Part shown: positions 44,168-49,933 of the stretch, piece after piece
Position numbering within the stretch: the stretch's first letter is position 1
Layout of the letters: the number at the start of each line of letters is the position of its first letter
Assembly (NCBI GenBank): GCA_024743175.1
Contig: JANSXA010000006.1
Coordinates: 124,001-188,000, forward strand
DNA length: 64,000 bases
Source of the DNA: Pseudomonadaceae bacterium
Lineage (GTDB): Bacteria; Pseudomonadota; Gammaproteobacteria; Pseudomonadales; Azotimanducaceae
Direction: 5' to 3'
Translations under genes and position numbers: made by a program
The notes under the pieces: model-generated
Database searches by the model: none
The model's input: only the letters and a program-made list of their open reading frames with translations
Told to the model about the DNA's origin: nothing

Positions 44168-44254
44168 ATGTCTCTCAAATACAAAACCTCAAAGTTGGCG
44201 GACAACTTAACGGTGTTGTTTGTTGCAAGATGGTTTGTAGAGGAAATGGAGTAG
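44168..44254 (+). CDS. Possible 28-residue leader ORF
   Basis: ATG TCT CTC ... TAG encodes a 28-residue peptide (MSLKYKTSKLADNLTVLFVA...). It is in the same frame as the 56-residue ORF starting 3 nt after its amber stop, so the two are either coupled or would be fused by readthrough. Weak ribosome signal; speculative. Confidence 0.25.
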   Translation: MSLKYKTSKLADNLTVLFVARWFVEEME

Positions 44255-44257
44255 AAG

Positions 44258-44428
44258 ATGAACGTTGTGCGCTTTGAAAGGATCTTGGCAACTGAGGATC
44301 CAGAAACTATTAGGCGCTTTTTAGAAGCACTGCCTCAAAAAGATCTGGACCAGATAACTATGGTGCTAGAAGAAATTATTGCTCGTCGAGATCAAGCAAT
44401 TGGCGAAGTAAAACCCTACGTTCCTTAG
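44258..44428 (+). CDS. Possible 56-residue acidic helical protein, antisense to the repressor 3' end
   Basis: Frame MNVVRFERILATEDPETIRR...YVP, with GGAG 6 nt before the ATG. Amphipathic helices, charged, no membrane segment. The last 53 nt overlap the 3' end of the repressor gene on the other strand. Not recognised; its place beside the repressor would suit an immunity-modulating factor. Confidence 0.45.
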   Translation: MNVVRFERILATEDPETIRRFLEALPQKDLDQITMVLEEIIARRDQAIGEVKPYVP

Positions 44429-44723
44429 GAGAAAGGGTTTGATATTGCTCCATAATCGAATCGATTTGATTGGCTTTAGCCTTACCGCCATCGCGCTTTC
44501 GTTTGCCACGCGCGAGCATGTAAAGCTCTTCAGTGTCACGACCTAAAACGCGACAGATCTTGTCCAAGTTACTGCGTCTCGGATCCTTGGACTCTCCAGA
44601 TATAATCCGGTTCACCGTCGGTTGAGTAACGTTCGCCCGACGCGCCAATTCACCCTGCGAGCGGATGCCTCGATCGTGCATCCAACCTTCAATTATTTGA
44701 CCTATGGAGCTCATGTAATACAT
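44376..44723 (-). CDS. cI-like XRE-family phage repressor, short form
   Basis: 115 residues. Helix-turn-helix at about 20-75: SQGELARRANVTQPTVNRIISGESKDPRRSNLDKICRVLGRDTEELYML. The C-terminal 40 residues are charged (RGKRKRDGGKAKANQID...) with a terminal helix. There is no S24/LexA-type peptidase domain, so RecA-stimulated self-cleavage is not expected. GAGGA lies about 10 nt before ATG 44723; a second ATG is at 44714. An operator overlaps the start, implying autoregulation. It diverges from the cro-like gene across three operators. Confidence 0.88.
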   Translation of the reverse strand: MYYMSSIGQIIEGWMHDRGIRSQGELARRANVTQPTVNRIISGESKDPRRSNLDKICRVLGRDTEELYMLARGKRKRDGGKAKANQIDSIMEQYQTLSPKERRVLLRQLLDLDEQ

Positions 44724-44733
44724 TTTCGCATTG
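44716..44733. promoter_or_regulatory. Operator OR-3 (overlaps repressor start)
   Basis: TAATACATTTTCGCATTG; 15 of 18 positions match OR-1. Its centre is exactly 22 bp from OR-2. It covers the repressor start codon, so binding there should limit repressor synthesis. Confidence 0.68.
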
Positions 44734-44737
44734 TCCT

Positions 44738-44755
44738 CGATTCGTAAGCGTATTG
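44738..44755. promoter_or_regulatory. Operator OR-2
   Basis: CGATTCGTAAGCGTATTG; right half matches the consensus half-site, left half is degenerate. Centre lies 22 bp from both OR-1 and OR-3; the right edge touches the -35 of pR. Confidence 0.75.
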
Positions 44756-44781
44756 ACGCTAATACGTTTGCGCATTACGAT
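44753..44781 (+). promoter_or_regulatory. Rightward early promoter pR
   Basis: TTGACG (44753-44758), 17-bp spacer, TACGAT (44776-44781). The predicted start, about 44788, falls within a few bases of the cro-like ATG at 44790, so the cro message would be leaderless or nearly so. Confidence 0.72.
44760..44777. promoter_or_regulatory. Operator OR-1 (within pR)
   Basis: TAATACGTTTGCGCATTA, an 18-bp near-palindrome filling the pR spacer and reaching the -10. Confidence 0.78.
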
Positions 44782-44789
44782 GCGCCGCC

Positions 44790-44987
44790 ATGAGAACCGA
44801 TTTTTCCTCAATGACGCGAGAGATCCTGAACGCTTACGACATAAGTGAAGCGACATTGGCGAAAATGCTGGGCATATCTCAGCCCAGGGTGCACCGAATT
44901 AAGAAGGGGGATGTGAAAGATCCCGCTTTTTCTGTCGGTAAAGCTATCAACCGGTTGTATGACGACCGGCCGATGGTCACAGAGTAA
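44790..44987 (+). CDS. Cro-like regulator
   Basis: 65 residues with a helix-turn-helix (ILNAYDISEATLAKMLGISQPRVHRIKKGDVKDPAF), divergent from the repressor and directly after pR/OR. It is the expected Cro: a small dimeric competitor for the same operators favouring lytic growth. No Shine-Dalgarno sequence is visible before the ATG, consistent with a leaderless start. Confidence 0.82.
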   Translation: MRTDFSSMTREILNAYDISEATLAKMLGISQPRVHRIKKGDVKDPAFSVGKAINRLYDDRPMVTE

Positions 44988-45013
44988 AAATTTAATTCGG
45001 GGAGGACCGTCAG

Positions 45014-45451
45014 TTGCAGTCAGAAAATCTGAGTACCACTGAACAGCTAGGTTTACCGCTACCTCGGGAACTGACAGAAGTCGACCTGGCATCCATTCGG
45101 CGGCAGCCCAACTTCACCAAAGCCTTGCGCCTATGTGTAGATCTCGCCGGGTACGAGAGTGACAAGCAGGTGTACATGGAGATGGGTATAGATTCGGGGC
45201 ACTGGGCTCGGATCTTTAAGGCAGACGCATCGGCACACTTTCCTCACGAGAAGTTGGTCAGATTCATGACTGACATCTGCGGCAACGTCGCACCGCTTTT
45301 GTGGCTCATTCATGAATGTGGATTCGACCCCTCATCCCTTCGACGTTATCAGACGGACGTGGAAGCTGAAAACGAAGAGCTTAAAGCGCGTGTCGAGAAA
45401 CTAGAGAACGAAAAAGCGATTATCGCTAACTGGATGCGGGCTACGAAGTGA
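45014..45451 (+). CDS. Regulator in cII position
   Basis: 145 residues from TTG 45014, supported by GGAGGA 7 nt upstream. The middle (TKALRLCVDLAGYESDKQVYMEMGIDSGHWARIFKADASAHFPHEKLVRFMTDICGNVAPLLWLIHECGF) resembles the phage regulatory/CII-like HTH proteins that follow cro in many lambdoid prophages; the end is a coiled coil (VEAENEELKARVEKLENEKAII) suited to oligomerisation. Likely controls establishment of lysogeny; inferred from place and fold. Confidence 0.68.
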   Translation: MQSENLSTTEQLGLPLPRELTEVDLASIRRQPNFTKALRLCVDLAGYESDKQVYMEMGIDSGHWARIFKADASAHFPHEKLVRFMTDICGNVAPLLWLIHECGFDPSSLRRYQTDVEAENEELKARVEKLENEKAIIANWMRATK

Positions 45452-45467
45452 CTGCTGCCAGTAATTC

Positions 45468-45692
45468 TCAGTTGTCTTGCGCTTCGCCTTCCGCGAGTTT
45501 TTTGCGGAACTCAGCCGCCGTTTTCATCTCGTGTTCTTTCAGCTGGACCAAACGCTCAAGGTGCTTTGCAGCTTCCCGTGCACGCATGTTGGTTCCGTAC
45601 CAGAAGAACGGAGAGAAAAATAAAAGCACTCCCCAGATCACAGCCGCGAATAACAAAAACGTACCGAACGTACCGGTAAATAGTTCTTCCAT
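45468..45692 (-). CDS. Small membrane protein with coiled-coil tail (cargo gene 1)
   Basis: 74 residues from ATG 45692 (MEELFTGTFGTFLLFAAVIW). One or two N-terminal hydrophobic segments, then a charged helix (NMRAREAAKHLERLVQLKEHEMKTAAEFRKKLAEGEA). It runs against the early rightward transcript, as cargo (moron) genes do, and shares an upstream element with the gene at 46617. Not recognised. Confidence 0.65.
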   Translation of the reverse strand: MEELFTGTFGTFLLFAAVIWGVLLFFSPFFWYGTNMRAREAAKHLERLVQLKEHEMKTAAEFRKKLAEGEAQDN

Positions 45693-45751
45693 CTTGAATT
45701 CCGTTGGTTGTTGTAGCGACTCCGATGGTAGCACTAAGCCTATGCATAGGC
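45693..45751 (-). promoter_or_regulatory. Upstream element A of cargo gene 1, with 14-bp palindrome
   Basis: Read on the minus strand it contains the perfect palindrome GCCTATGCATAGGC (45738-45751), then TGCTACCATC, GCTACAACAA and GGAAT before the ATG. Order and spacing match element B upstream of the second cargo gene (palindrome 46-47 bp before each ATG). Confidence 0.55.
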
Positions 45752-45834
45752 GTCAGTTGCCGGAGCTCCCTGCCGGTGGTGTGAAAGTGGGGCAGTTTTT
45801 TAAGGGTCCTTCGATAGACGTTTTTCAAGGCGAG

Positions 45835-46617
45835 TTAAAAGAAACTCTCGAACTTGTTTACGGTGATTCTGACGTGGTTAAGCATGAGGCGCAAAACATA
45901 GTCTGCGGAGCGATGGCTCTCAGCACCGCTGATGCCGAGACCTACGCTCATTCTAAATTGAATTTCTTGACGCTCTTTAATTTTAAGGGCTTCGCTGTGA
46001 AGAGTTGCGCCTTCGATAAGCTCAAAGAAGGGGTTCGCGGGACGGTACCACAAATCTTTTATCCCGGGGGGCTCCATATTATTGCTCGCCGCAAGTTCGT
46101 TAATTATGGGAGCAAAGTCTATGCCGTGATTCACACCAGCAATAGGGATCAACTGTCGGTGTTTGTCGAGTTTTGCGAGTTTGTTGAGTCTGGTGATCTG
46201 TTCTCCCTTCCCGCCGGGATATACCTCGGTTGCGAGCAATGCTTGTTTGATAGCGGCGGTTGCGCTTGGGACTGCGGAATCGACACGATTTGCGAAATCT
46301 ATGGCGTTTCCACCAATCGGAAAATAGATACTGTTACCTGGAGAAGGGTTGCCACAAATAATCTCGAGTTGGAAAGCGAGTTGATCGAGCGCACCTCTGA
46401 GTTGATTTACAACGTCGGATGCGATCACAGCAAGCTGATCTGGGACCTGCGGAACGTTCCTGAGTTTGTAACTACGCCACCCGGTTTCCAAATTTTCTTC
46501 TTTGTAGATCTGCATACCACTAGAACTCATCCAGTTGGCCAACGCTTTACGGAGTTCAGTGATGTGTTGTTCAGCCCGATCGATCTTCGCGATGATTCCA
46601 GAAAAGCTGACGGTCAT
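45835..46617 (-). CDS. Uncharacterised 260-residue protein (cargo gene 2)
   Basis: Start at ATG 46617 (MTVSFSGIIAKIDRAEQHITELRKAL). Soluble; helical N-terminus, then VPDQLAVIASDVVNQLRGALDQLAFQLEIICGN and YFPIGGNAIDFANRV, later LNKLAKLDKHRQLIPIAGVN. The segment around RGALDQLAF and the LDKHR box recur in a widespread family of bacterial proteins without assigned function, as far as I can recall. The antisense open frame (45448-46623) is a shadow. Orientation against pR and the shared upstream element suggest independently expressed cargo. Confidence 0.7.
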   Translation of the reverse strand: MTVSFSGIIAKIDRAEQHITELRKALANWMSSSGMQIYKEENLETGWRSYKLRNVPQVPDQLAVIASDVVNQLRGALDQLAFQLEIICGNPSPGNSIYFPIGGNAIDFANRVDSAVPSATAAIKQALLATEVYPGGKGEQITRLNKLAKLDKHRQLIPIAGVNHGIDFAPIINELAASNNMEPPGIKDLWYRPANPFFELIEGATLHSEALKIKERQEIQFRMSVGLGISGAESHRSADYVLRLMLNHVRITVNKFESFF

Positions 46618-46677
46618 GAATAGTATTCCATCTGTTGTTAGCACTTTGGATGGTACCACCGGATTCGCTCAGGCGAA
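46618..46677 (-). promoter_or_regulatory. Upstream element B of cargo gene 2, with palindrome
   Basis: Minus strand: TTCGC-CTGA-GCGAA palindrome (46677-46664), then GGTACCATCC, AGTGCTAACAACA and GGAAT before the ATG. It is a diverged copy of element A; TACCATC, GCTA, ACAACA and GGAAT are conserved in order. Confidence 0.55.
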
Positions 46678-46739
46678 GACTATGCAGCATGGGCCCGCGG
46701 CTATTCCGTCTGCTGGTGGGGAAGGGGTCTACTTTCAAT

Positions 46740-46814
46740 CGCACGGTAGAGCAGCGGCAGCTCGCCTGGCTCATAACCAGGAGGTCGGGAGTTCAAGTCT
46801 CCCCCGTGCTACCA
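46740..46814 (+). tRNA. Phage-encoded tRNA with CAT anticodon, initiator-like
   Basis: 75 nt including encoded CCA. Acceptor CGCACGG / CCGTGCT pairs at six positions but leaves C1 opposite U72, the unpaired end that marks bacterial initiator tRNAs. D stem GAGC/GCTC gives A11:U24, another initiator feature. Anticodon stem CCTGG/CCAGG has two of the three initiator G-C pairs (29:41 is U-A). Anticodon CAT at 46772-46774; T loop TTCAAGT. Elongator Met or lysidine-Ile tRNAs would pair at 1:72. It lies in the cargo island. Confidence 0.85.
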
Positions 46815-46853
46815 AGCATATCCTTGAAAGGGCTATCAAAGAGGGCGATACGC

Positions 46854-47102
46854 ATGCATTTAGTTAAGCCCGCCAATAAGCAAGTCAGCCTGCTCCAATG
46901 CGTAGGGGCAGCTGGCGACTCGAAGCTAATACCCAAGAAAGGTCGACAACAAGACATCCTGCGCTGCCGTAATGGTGTATTGCTGGCGTTGTCTGAGTCG
47001 ACCGCTATCACTGTTGGCTCCATACCAAACGTAAACCCGATGAGAGTAGATCAACCACCTGCAGGTATGGGCGGGTGGTCTCTAATCCTTGTGCACAACT
47101 AA
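46854..47102 (+). CDS. Possible 82-residue phage protein
   Basis: ATG 46854 with GAGGG 8 nt upstream, 40 nt after the tRNA. Basic protein (MHLVKPANKQVSLLQCVGAAGD...), with ITVGSIPNVNPMRVDQPPAGMGGW at the end. No family recognised; moderate doubt that it is coding. Confidence 0.4.
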   Translation: MHLVKPANKQVSLLQCVGAAGDSKLIPKKGRQQDILRCRNGVLLALSESTAITVGSIPNVNPMRVDQPPAGMGGWSLILVHN

Positions 47103-47117
47103 CTGGGTAATTCCGAA

Positions 47118-47381
47118 ATGGATGTCGACGAAACCTCAAACGAGACCGAAATTATTGATCCGGCGCTGCGGCGTCCTGGCTATGTGTACTTCAAATTCGA
47201 AGTCGTAAGTGATGATCCAGAGAAGAAAGCTGTGCTCTACGACATCATGACCAGCTATGGAGCAGTTACTACCTGGTTACCCAGATCCGCGCGACAAAAC
47301 CAAATTGTCGACAATGTGTTTGGTGGTGAGGTCCTGGAGATCCGGTATTTGTTCGCCAAGAAAAAGGGACTAGTGAAATGA
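47118..47381 (+). CDS. Phage protein of unknown function, 87 residues
   Basis: MDVDETSNETEIIDPALRRPGYVYFKFEVVSDDPEKKAVLYDIMTSYGAVTTWLP... looks like a small alpha/beta domain with a regular strand-helix pattern. Its stop is 3 nt from the end of the convergent DUF4145 gene. Not recognised. Confidence 0.55.
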   Translation: MDVDETSNETEIIDPALRRPGYVYFKFEVVSDDPEKKAVLYDIMTSYGAVTTWLPRSARQNQIVDNVFGGEVLEIRYLFAKKKGLVK

Positions 47382-47383
47382 AC

Positions 47384-48091
47384 TCAGTCCTCGATTTTCT
47401 CTGTCAAAGCCCTCACTTCAGCCTTCAAACCCGAAAGTTGCGCCTTAACCTTTTCGGTCACAGCGCGGTCCTCGATTTTTCCCGGAATCGTAAAAACATA
47501 GTTGAGAAACACTTCGGTGAAATCAACCATCTCTTGCGCCTCTTCTTTGCCAAACTCCACTTCATCATGGACGGCCGAGTTGCCATCTTCTCTAATGATT
47601 CCAGCCCATACCCCGAGTTCCGGAGTAAGCAAATGATCATCTGTCATTTGTTCGATACGAGCTTTCAACCAAAGGTTTTCGTATCTCTTGTCCCCATTGG
47701 TGACGTATTTGGTCGCAATGTCCAGACACTTTCTGGTCATCGCGCCAGCAGCGTCAAAATTCCCATTCTCAAGGCTGGATACTGCTTGTTTGAATATTCC
47801 TGCAATACGGTCAGGAGTAAAAGGAGGAGCCGAATTGTTAGCTGGTTCAGGAAGCTCTTTTTGGATAGCTATTCCAGGAACGTTTTGAAGCAGTCCAGTC
47901 GCATTTTTTGGATCCCAGCGATGAGGGAAGATACCCACTACTACTCTAGGGGAATTGCAGGTGTTGCACGCAAAGAACAATGTCCTTTCGACCATTTGAC
48001 TATTTTCAGGCCGAGCGACCCCAGCCACGTAAACGAACGCGGAGTTGTCTGTATAGCACCTTGCGCAGTGTCCACGGTGAGAAATTGCCAT
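47384..48091 (-). CDS. DUF4145-type protein with N-terminal zinc ribbon (cargo gene 3)
   Basis: 235 residues. N-terminal CxxC pairs (GHCARCY and FACNTC) suggest a zinc ribbon; the C-terminal half (DFDAAGAMTRKCLDIATKYV, WLKARIEQMTDDHLLTPELGVWAGIIREDGNSAVHDEVEFGKEEAQEMVDFTEVFLNYVF) matches DUF4145, a helical domain seen alone and in restriction- or defence-related proteins. Reverse orientation to its neighbours and a head-to-head start with the gene at 48090 mark it as accessory. Role in defence is inferred. Confidence 0.78.
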   Translation of the reverse strand: MAISHRGHCARCYTDNSAFVYVAGVARPENSQMVERTLFFACNTCNSPRVVVGIFPHRWDPKNATGLLQNVPGIAIQKELPEPANNSAPPFTPDRIAGIFKQAVSSLENGNFDAAGAMTRKCLDIATKYVTNGDKRYENLWLKARIEQMTDDHLLTPELGVWAGIIREDGNSAVHDEVEFGKEEAQEMVDFTEVFLNYVFTIPGKIEDRAVTEKVKAQLSGLKAEVRALTEKIED

Positions 48092-48302
48092 GTCTAGATC
48101 CCGCTTCCAAAAACGATTGAATGAAATCTTACAAGATCCTAACGCAAGCTGTGTGAGTGAATTGTGGGATGAATATAGAGCGATTACCGATCAACACGAA
48201 ATAGACGTCTTCGTTGGTCTCCTCATCGGAGAGTTGGTCACAACCCGGGTTCAGCACAAGCATCGAAACAACTCTCAGAGAAGGAGCTCAGTAGGTGACT
48301 AA
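48090..48302 (+). CDS. Phage protein of unknown function, 70 residues
   Basis: MSRSRFQKRLNEILQDPNASCVSELWDEYRAITDQHEIDVFVGLLIGELVTTRV..., helical. GGTGAG 8 nt before the ATG. Start codon overlaps that of the divergent DUF4145 gene (shared CATG). Its end overlaps the replication gene start by 8 nt. Confidence 0.6.
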   Translation: MSRSRFQKRLNEILQDPNASCVSELWDEYRAITDQHEIDVFVGLLIGELVTTRVQHKHRNNSQRRSSVGD

Positions 48303-49197
48303 TCCCTGGTTTCGACTCTACTCGAAGATCATCACAGACCCTAAAGTGGAGTTCCTTTCATTCGAAGATCAGCGCCACTTTGTGTGGTTGCTTTGCCTCA
48401 AAAATGAGGGGTACCTGGACGAAGAATTCCCGTCCAAAAATATGCGCAACAGGATGATTGCTCGCAAGCTCGGATTGCAGGGTGAAGCGTTCGAAAATGC
48501 CAAGCAGCGATTGATGGAAATGGAGCTAATAAATAAGGATTGGCAGCCAATTTCCTGGGATTCTTTGCAGTTTAAGTCGGACTCTTCCAAGGAGCGTGTT
48601 CGTAAGTATCGGGAAAGAAAGAAGAAATCTGATGTGAAACGGTCGAGTAACGTTACAGTAACGGCTCAAGATACAGATACAGAAGAAGATACAGATACAG
48701 AACAAGAGAGAGAGACGCGCGGGCGCGCGTATCCCCCTCCCGATTTTGAGCCTCAGGGACTGACTCGGAAGAAGCTTGAATCCAAGTTTCCAGACACGGA
48801 TCCGGAACGGCTGATCGAGCACTTCAAATCGATAGAATTCCGCATCCCCAAATCCTGGGATGATCGGTTTTGGTCACATGCTGTGGAAAGCGCTCACAAG
48901 TTCAGGCGAGTGCCACCCGGGAGCAGCTCGCCAAATCGTGAGCCGCTCGAATGCCGGCCTGAGTTCAGATCGCTCGAGGAAATCGCCAATCGAATTCTCA
49001 GATCGCGTCTCGCAGGTGAGCCGATTCATGTATCCCCGGATCCCCAGTACGAGTTGCTAAGTGAGTTCGTGGATCGAGCGCTTGCGATCGCCAGCAGTGA
49101 AAACCCAAACAATCCCGAGACGCTGGCGTTCAGCTCGCTGCGTCAGATCCTGCTGCGCAAGTACGACGAGCTCACTGCAGCGGAGGCCATGGTTTAA
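48295..49197 (+). CDS. Phage replication initiation protein (lambda O-like architecture)
   Basis: 300 residues from GTG 48295, AAGGAG upstream. Residues 1-105 form a winged-helix-type domain common in phage replisome-organiser proteins (WFRLYSKIITDPKVEFLSFEDQRHFVWLLCLKNEGYLDE...), followed by a basic linker (KERVRKYRERKKKS), a repetitive acidic linker TDTEEDTDTE, and a C-terminal domain that may bind helicase or loader. The linker DNA holds direct repeats and a GC palindrome, a possible origin. Confidence 0.78.
   Translation: MTNPWFRLYSKIITDPKVEFLSFEDQRHFVWLLCLKNEGYLDEEFPSKNMRNRMIARKLGLQGEAFENAKQRLMEMELINKDWQPISWDSLQFKSDSSKERVRKYRERKKKSDVKRSSNVTVTAQDTDTEEDTDTEQERETRGRAYPPPDFEPQGLTRKKLESKFPDTDPERLIEHFKSIEFRIPKSWDDRFWSHAVESAHKFRRVPPGSSSPNREPLECRPEFRSLEEIANRILRSRLAGEPIHVSPDPQYELLSEFVDRALAIASSENPNNPETLAFSSLRQILLRKYDELTAAEAMV
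48669..48730 (+). repeat. Direct repeats plus GC palindrome inside the replication gene (candidate origin)
   Basis: AGATACAGATACAGAA occurs at 48669-48684 and 48687-48702 (18-bp period; four GATACAG units), followed by a GA-rich run and ACGCGC-GGGC-GCGCGT (48715-48730). The position between the two domains of the initiator gene is that of lambda ori. Origin function is inferred. Confidence 0.45.
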
Positions 49198-49199
49198 TC

Positions 49200-49499
49200 A
49201 TGAACCGCGCCAGGCCATGCAACGGATTTGCGGACGAAGAGCGAACAGCCTACTGCGCTGCGCGCAATGCGTTTGCTCGGAAGCTGACCTTCACGCCGCC
49301 TGGCCCGATTTACTATCACGGATCATTCGATTGCCAGGCGGTCGCTGATGCCGTTGCCCAGACCTACGAAATCCCTGAGACCTACGACCAGTACACACAC
49401 GAAGCGTTGTGGATGAGGTTTGAAGCTGAGTTCAGAGCGCGTTGGGATGCTTACCAGGGTCAGCCCGCGTTGATACCGGCTCAGGAGATGCCGTTTTGA
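49200..49499 (+). CDS. Phage protein of unknown function, 99 residues
   Basis: MNRARPCNGFADEERTAYCAARNAFARKLTFTPPGPIYYHGSFDCQAVADAVAQTYEIPETYDQYTHEALWMRFEAEFRARWDAYQ...; aromatic-rich, soluble. Starts 2 nt after the replication gene and ends 2 nt before the DUF1064 gene. Not recognised. Confidence 0.65.
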   Translation: MNRARPCNGFADEERTAYCAARNAFARKLTFTPPGPIYYHGSFDCQAVADAVAQTYEIPETYDQYTHEALWMRFEAEFRARWDAYQGQPALIPAQEMPF

Positions 49500-49501
49500 G
49501 G

Positions 49502-49933
49502 ATGTCTGAATCTGAGTACTCCGAATGGCTGACCAAGCAAGGCAAGAACCCGTCGCCGGCTGCAAAGAAAAACAAGTTCGGAGCTCAGAAATCAGAATCT
49601 GACGGTATCAAGTTTGATTCTAAGGCTGAGGAAAAGCGTTATCACCATCTCAAAATTCGTGAAAGGTTAGGTGAGATCCGAGACCTCGAAGTGCATCCAC
49701 GATGGGATCTCAAGGGTGGTGAGTATGCTCTGAAGATCCGGTCGCGTCGGTACCCAGACGGCAAGCAGTGTGTATTCACAGCTGACTTCAAATACTTCGA
49801 TATCGAGCTGGAACAGGTGGTGATTGAAGACGTGAAGGGGATTGTCACCGATCTCATGAAGCTTCGTATCGCAGCGTTCGAAATGTTCTACGGTGAACGC
49901 GTTGTCCTAATTCGAAAAGGGGAGGTGATCTAA
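49502..49933 (+). CDS. DUF1064 phage protein (nuclease-fold, possible Holliday-junction resolvase)
   Basis: 143 residues from ATG 49502. NKFGAQKSESDGIKFDSKAEEKRYHHLKIRERLGEIRDLEVHPRWDL, then FTADFKYFDIELEQVVIEDVKGIVTDLMKLRIAAFEMFYG follows DUF1064: the E-x-D-V-K-G and the upstream Asp in ADF look like a PD-(D/E)xK metal site. Members occur in phage replication/recombination modules and resemble resolvases. Its stop overlaps the next start by one base. Confidence 0.8.
   Translation: MSESEYSEWLTKQGKNPSPAAKKNKFGAQKSESDGIKFDSKAEEKRYHHLKIRERLGEIRDLEVHPRWDLKGGEYALKIRSRRYPDGKQCVFTADFKYFDIELEQVVIEDVKGIVTDLMKLRIAAFEMFYGERVVLIRKGEVI

Noticed and set aside
45448-46623. 391-codon plus-strand frame
   Set aside because: It is the antisense of two minus-strand genes (45468-45692 and 45835-46617), which have better protein character, starts and a shared upstream element.
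46740-46814. tRNA-Ile2 (lysidine type) or elongator tRNA-Met for the CAT tRNA
   Set aside because: The unpaired C1:U72 and A11:U24 point to initiator type; kept as initiator-like because the third anticodon-stem G-C pair is missing.
47378-48097. 239-codon plus-strand frame
   Set aside because: Antisense shadow of the DUF4145 gene, whose motifs are clear.
48669-48702. Short repeats considered as a CRISPR
   Set aside because: Only two 16-bp units with a 2-bp gap, no spacers, inside a coding frame; no cas genes. No CRISPR array was seen anywhere in the window.
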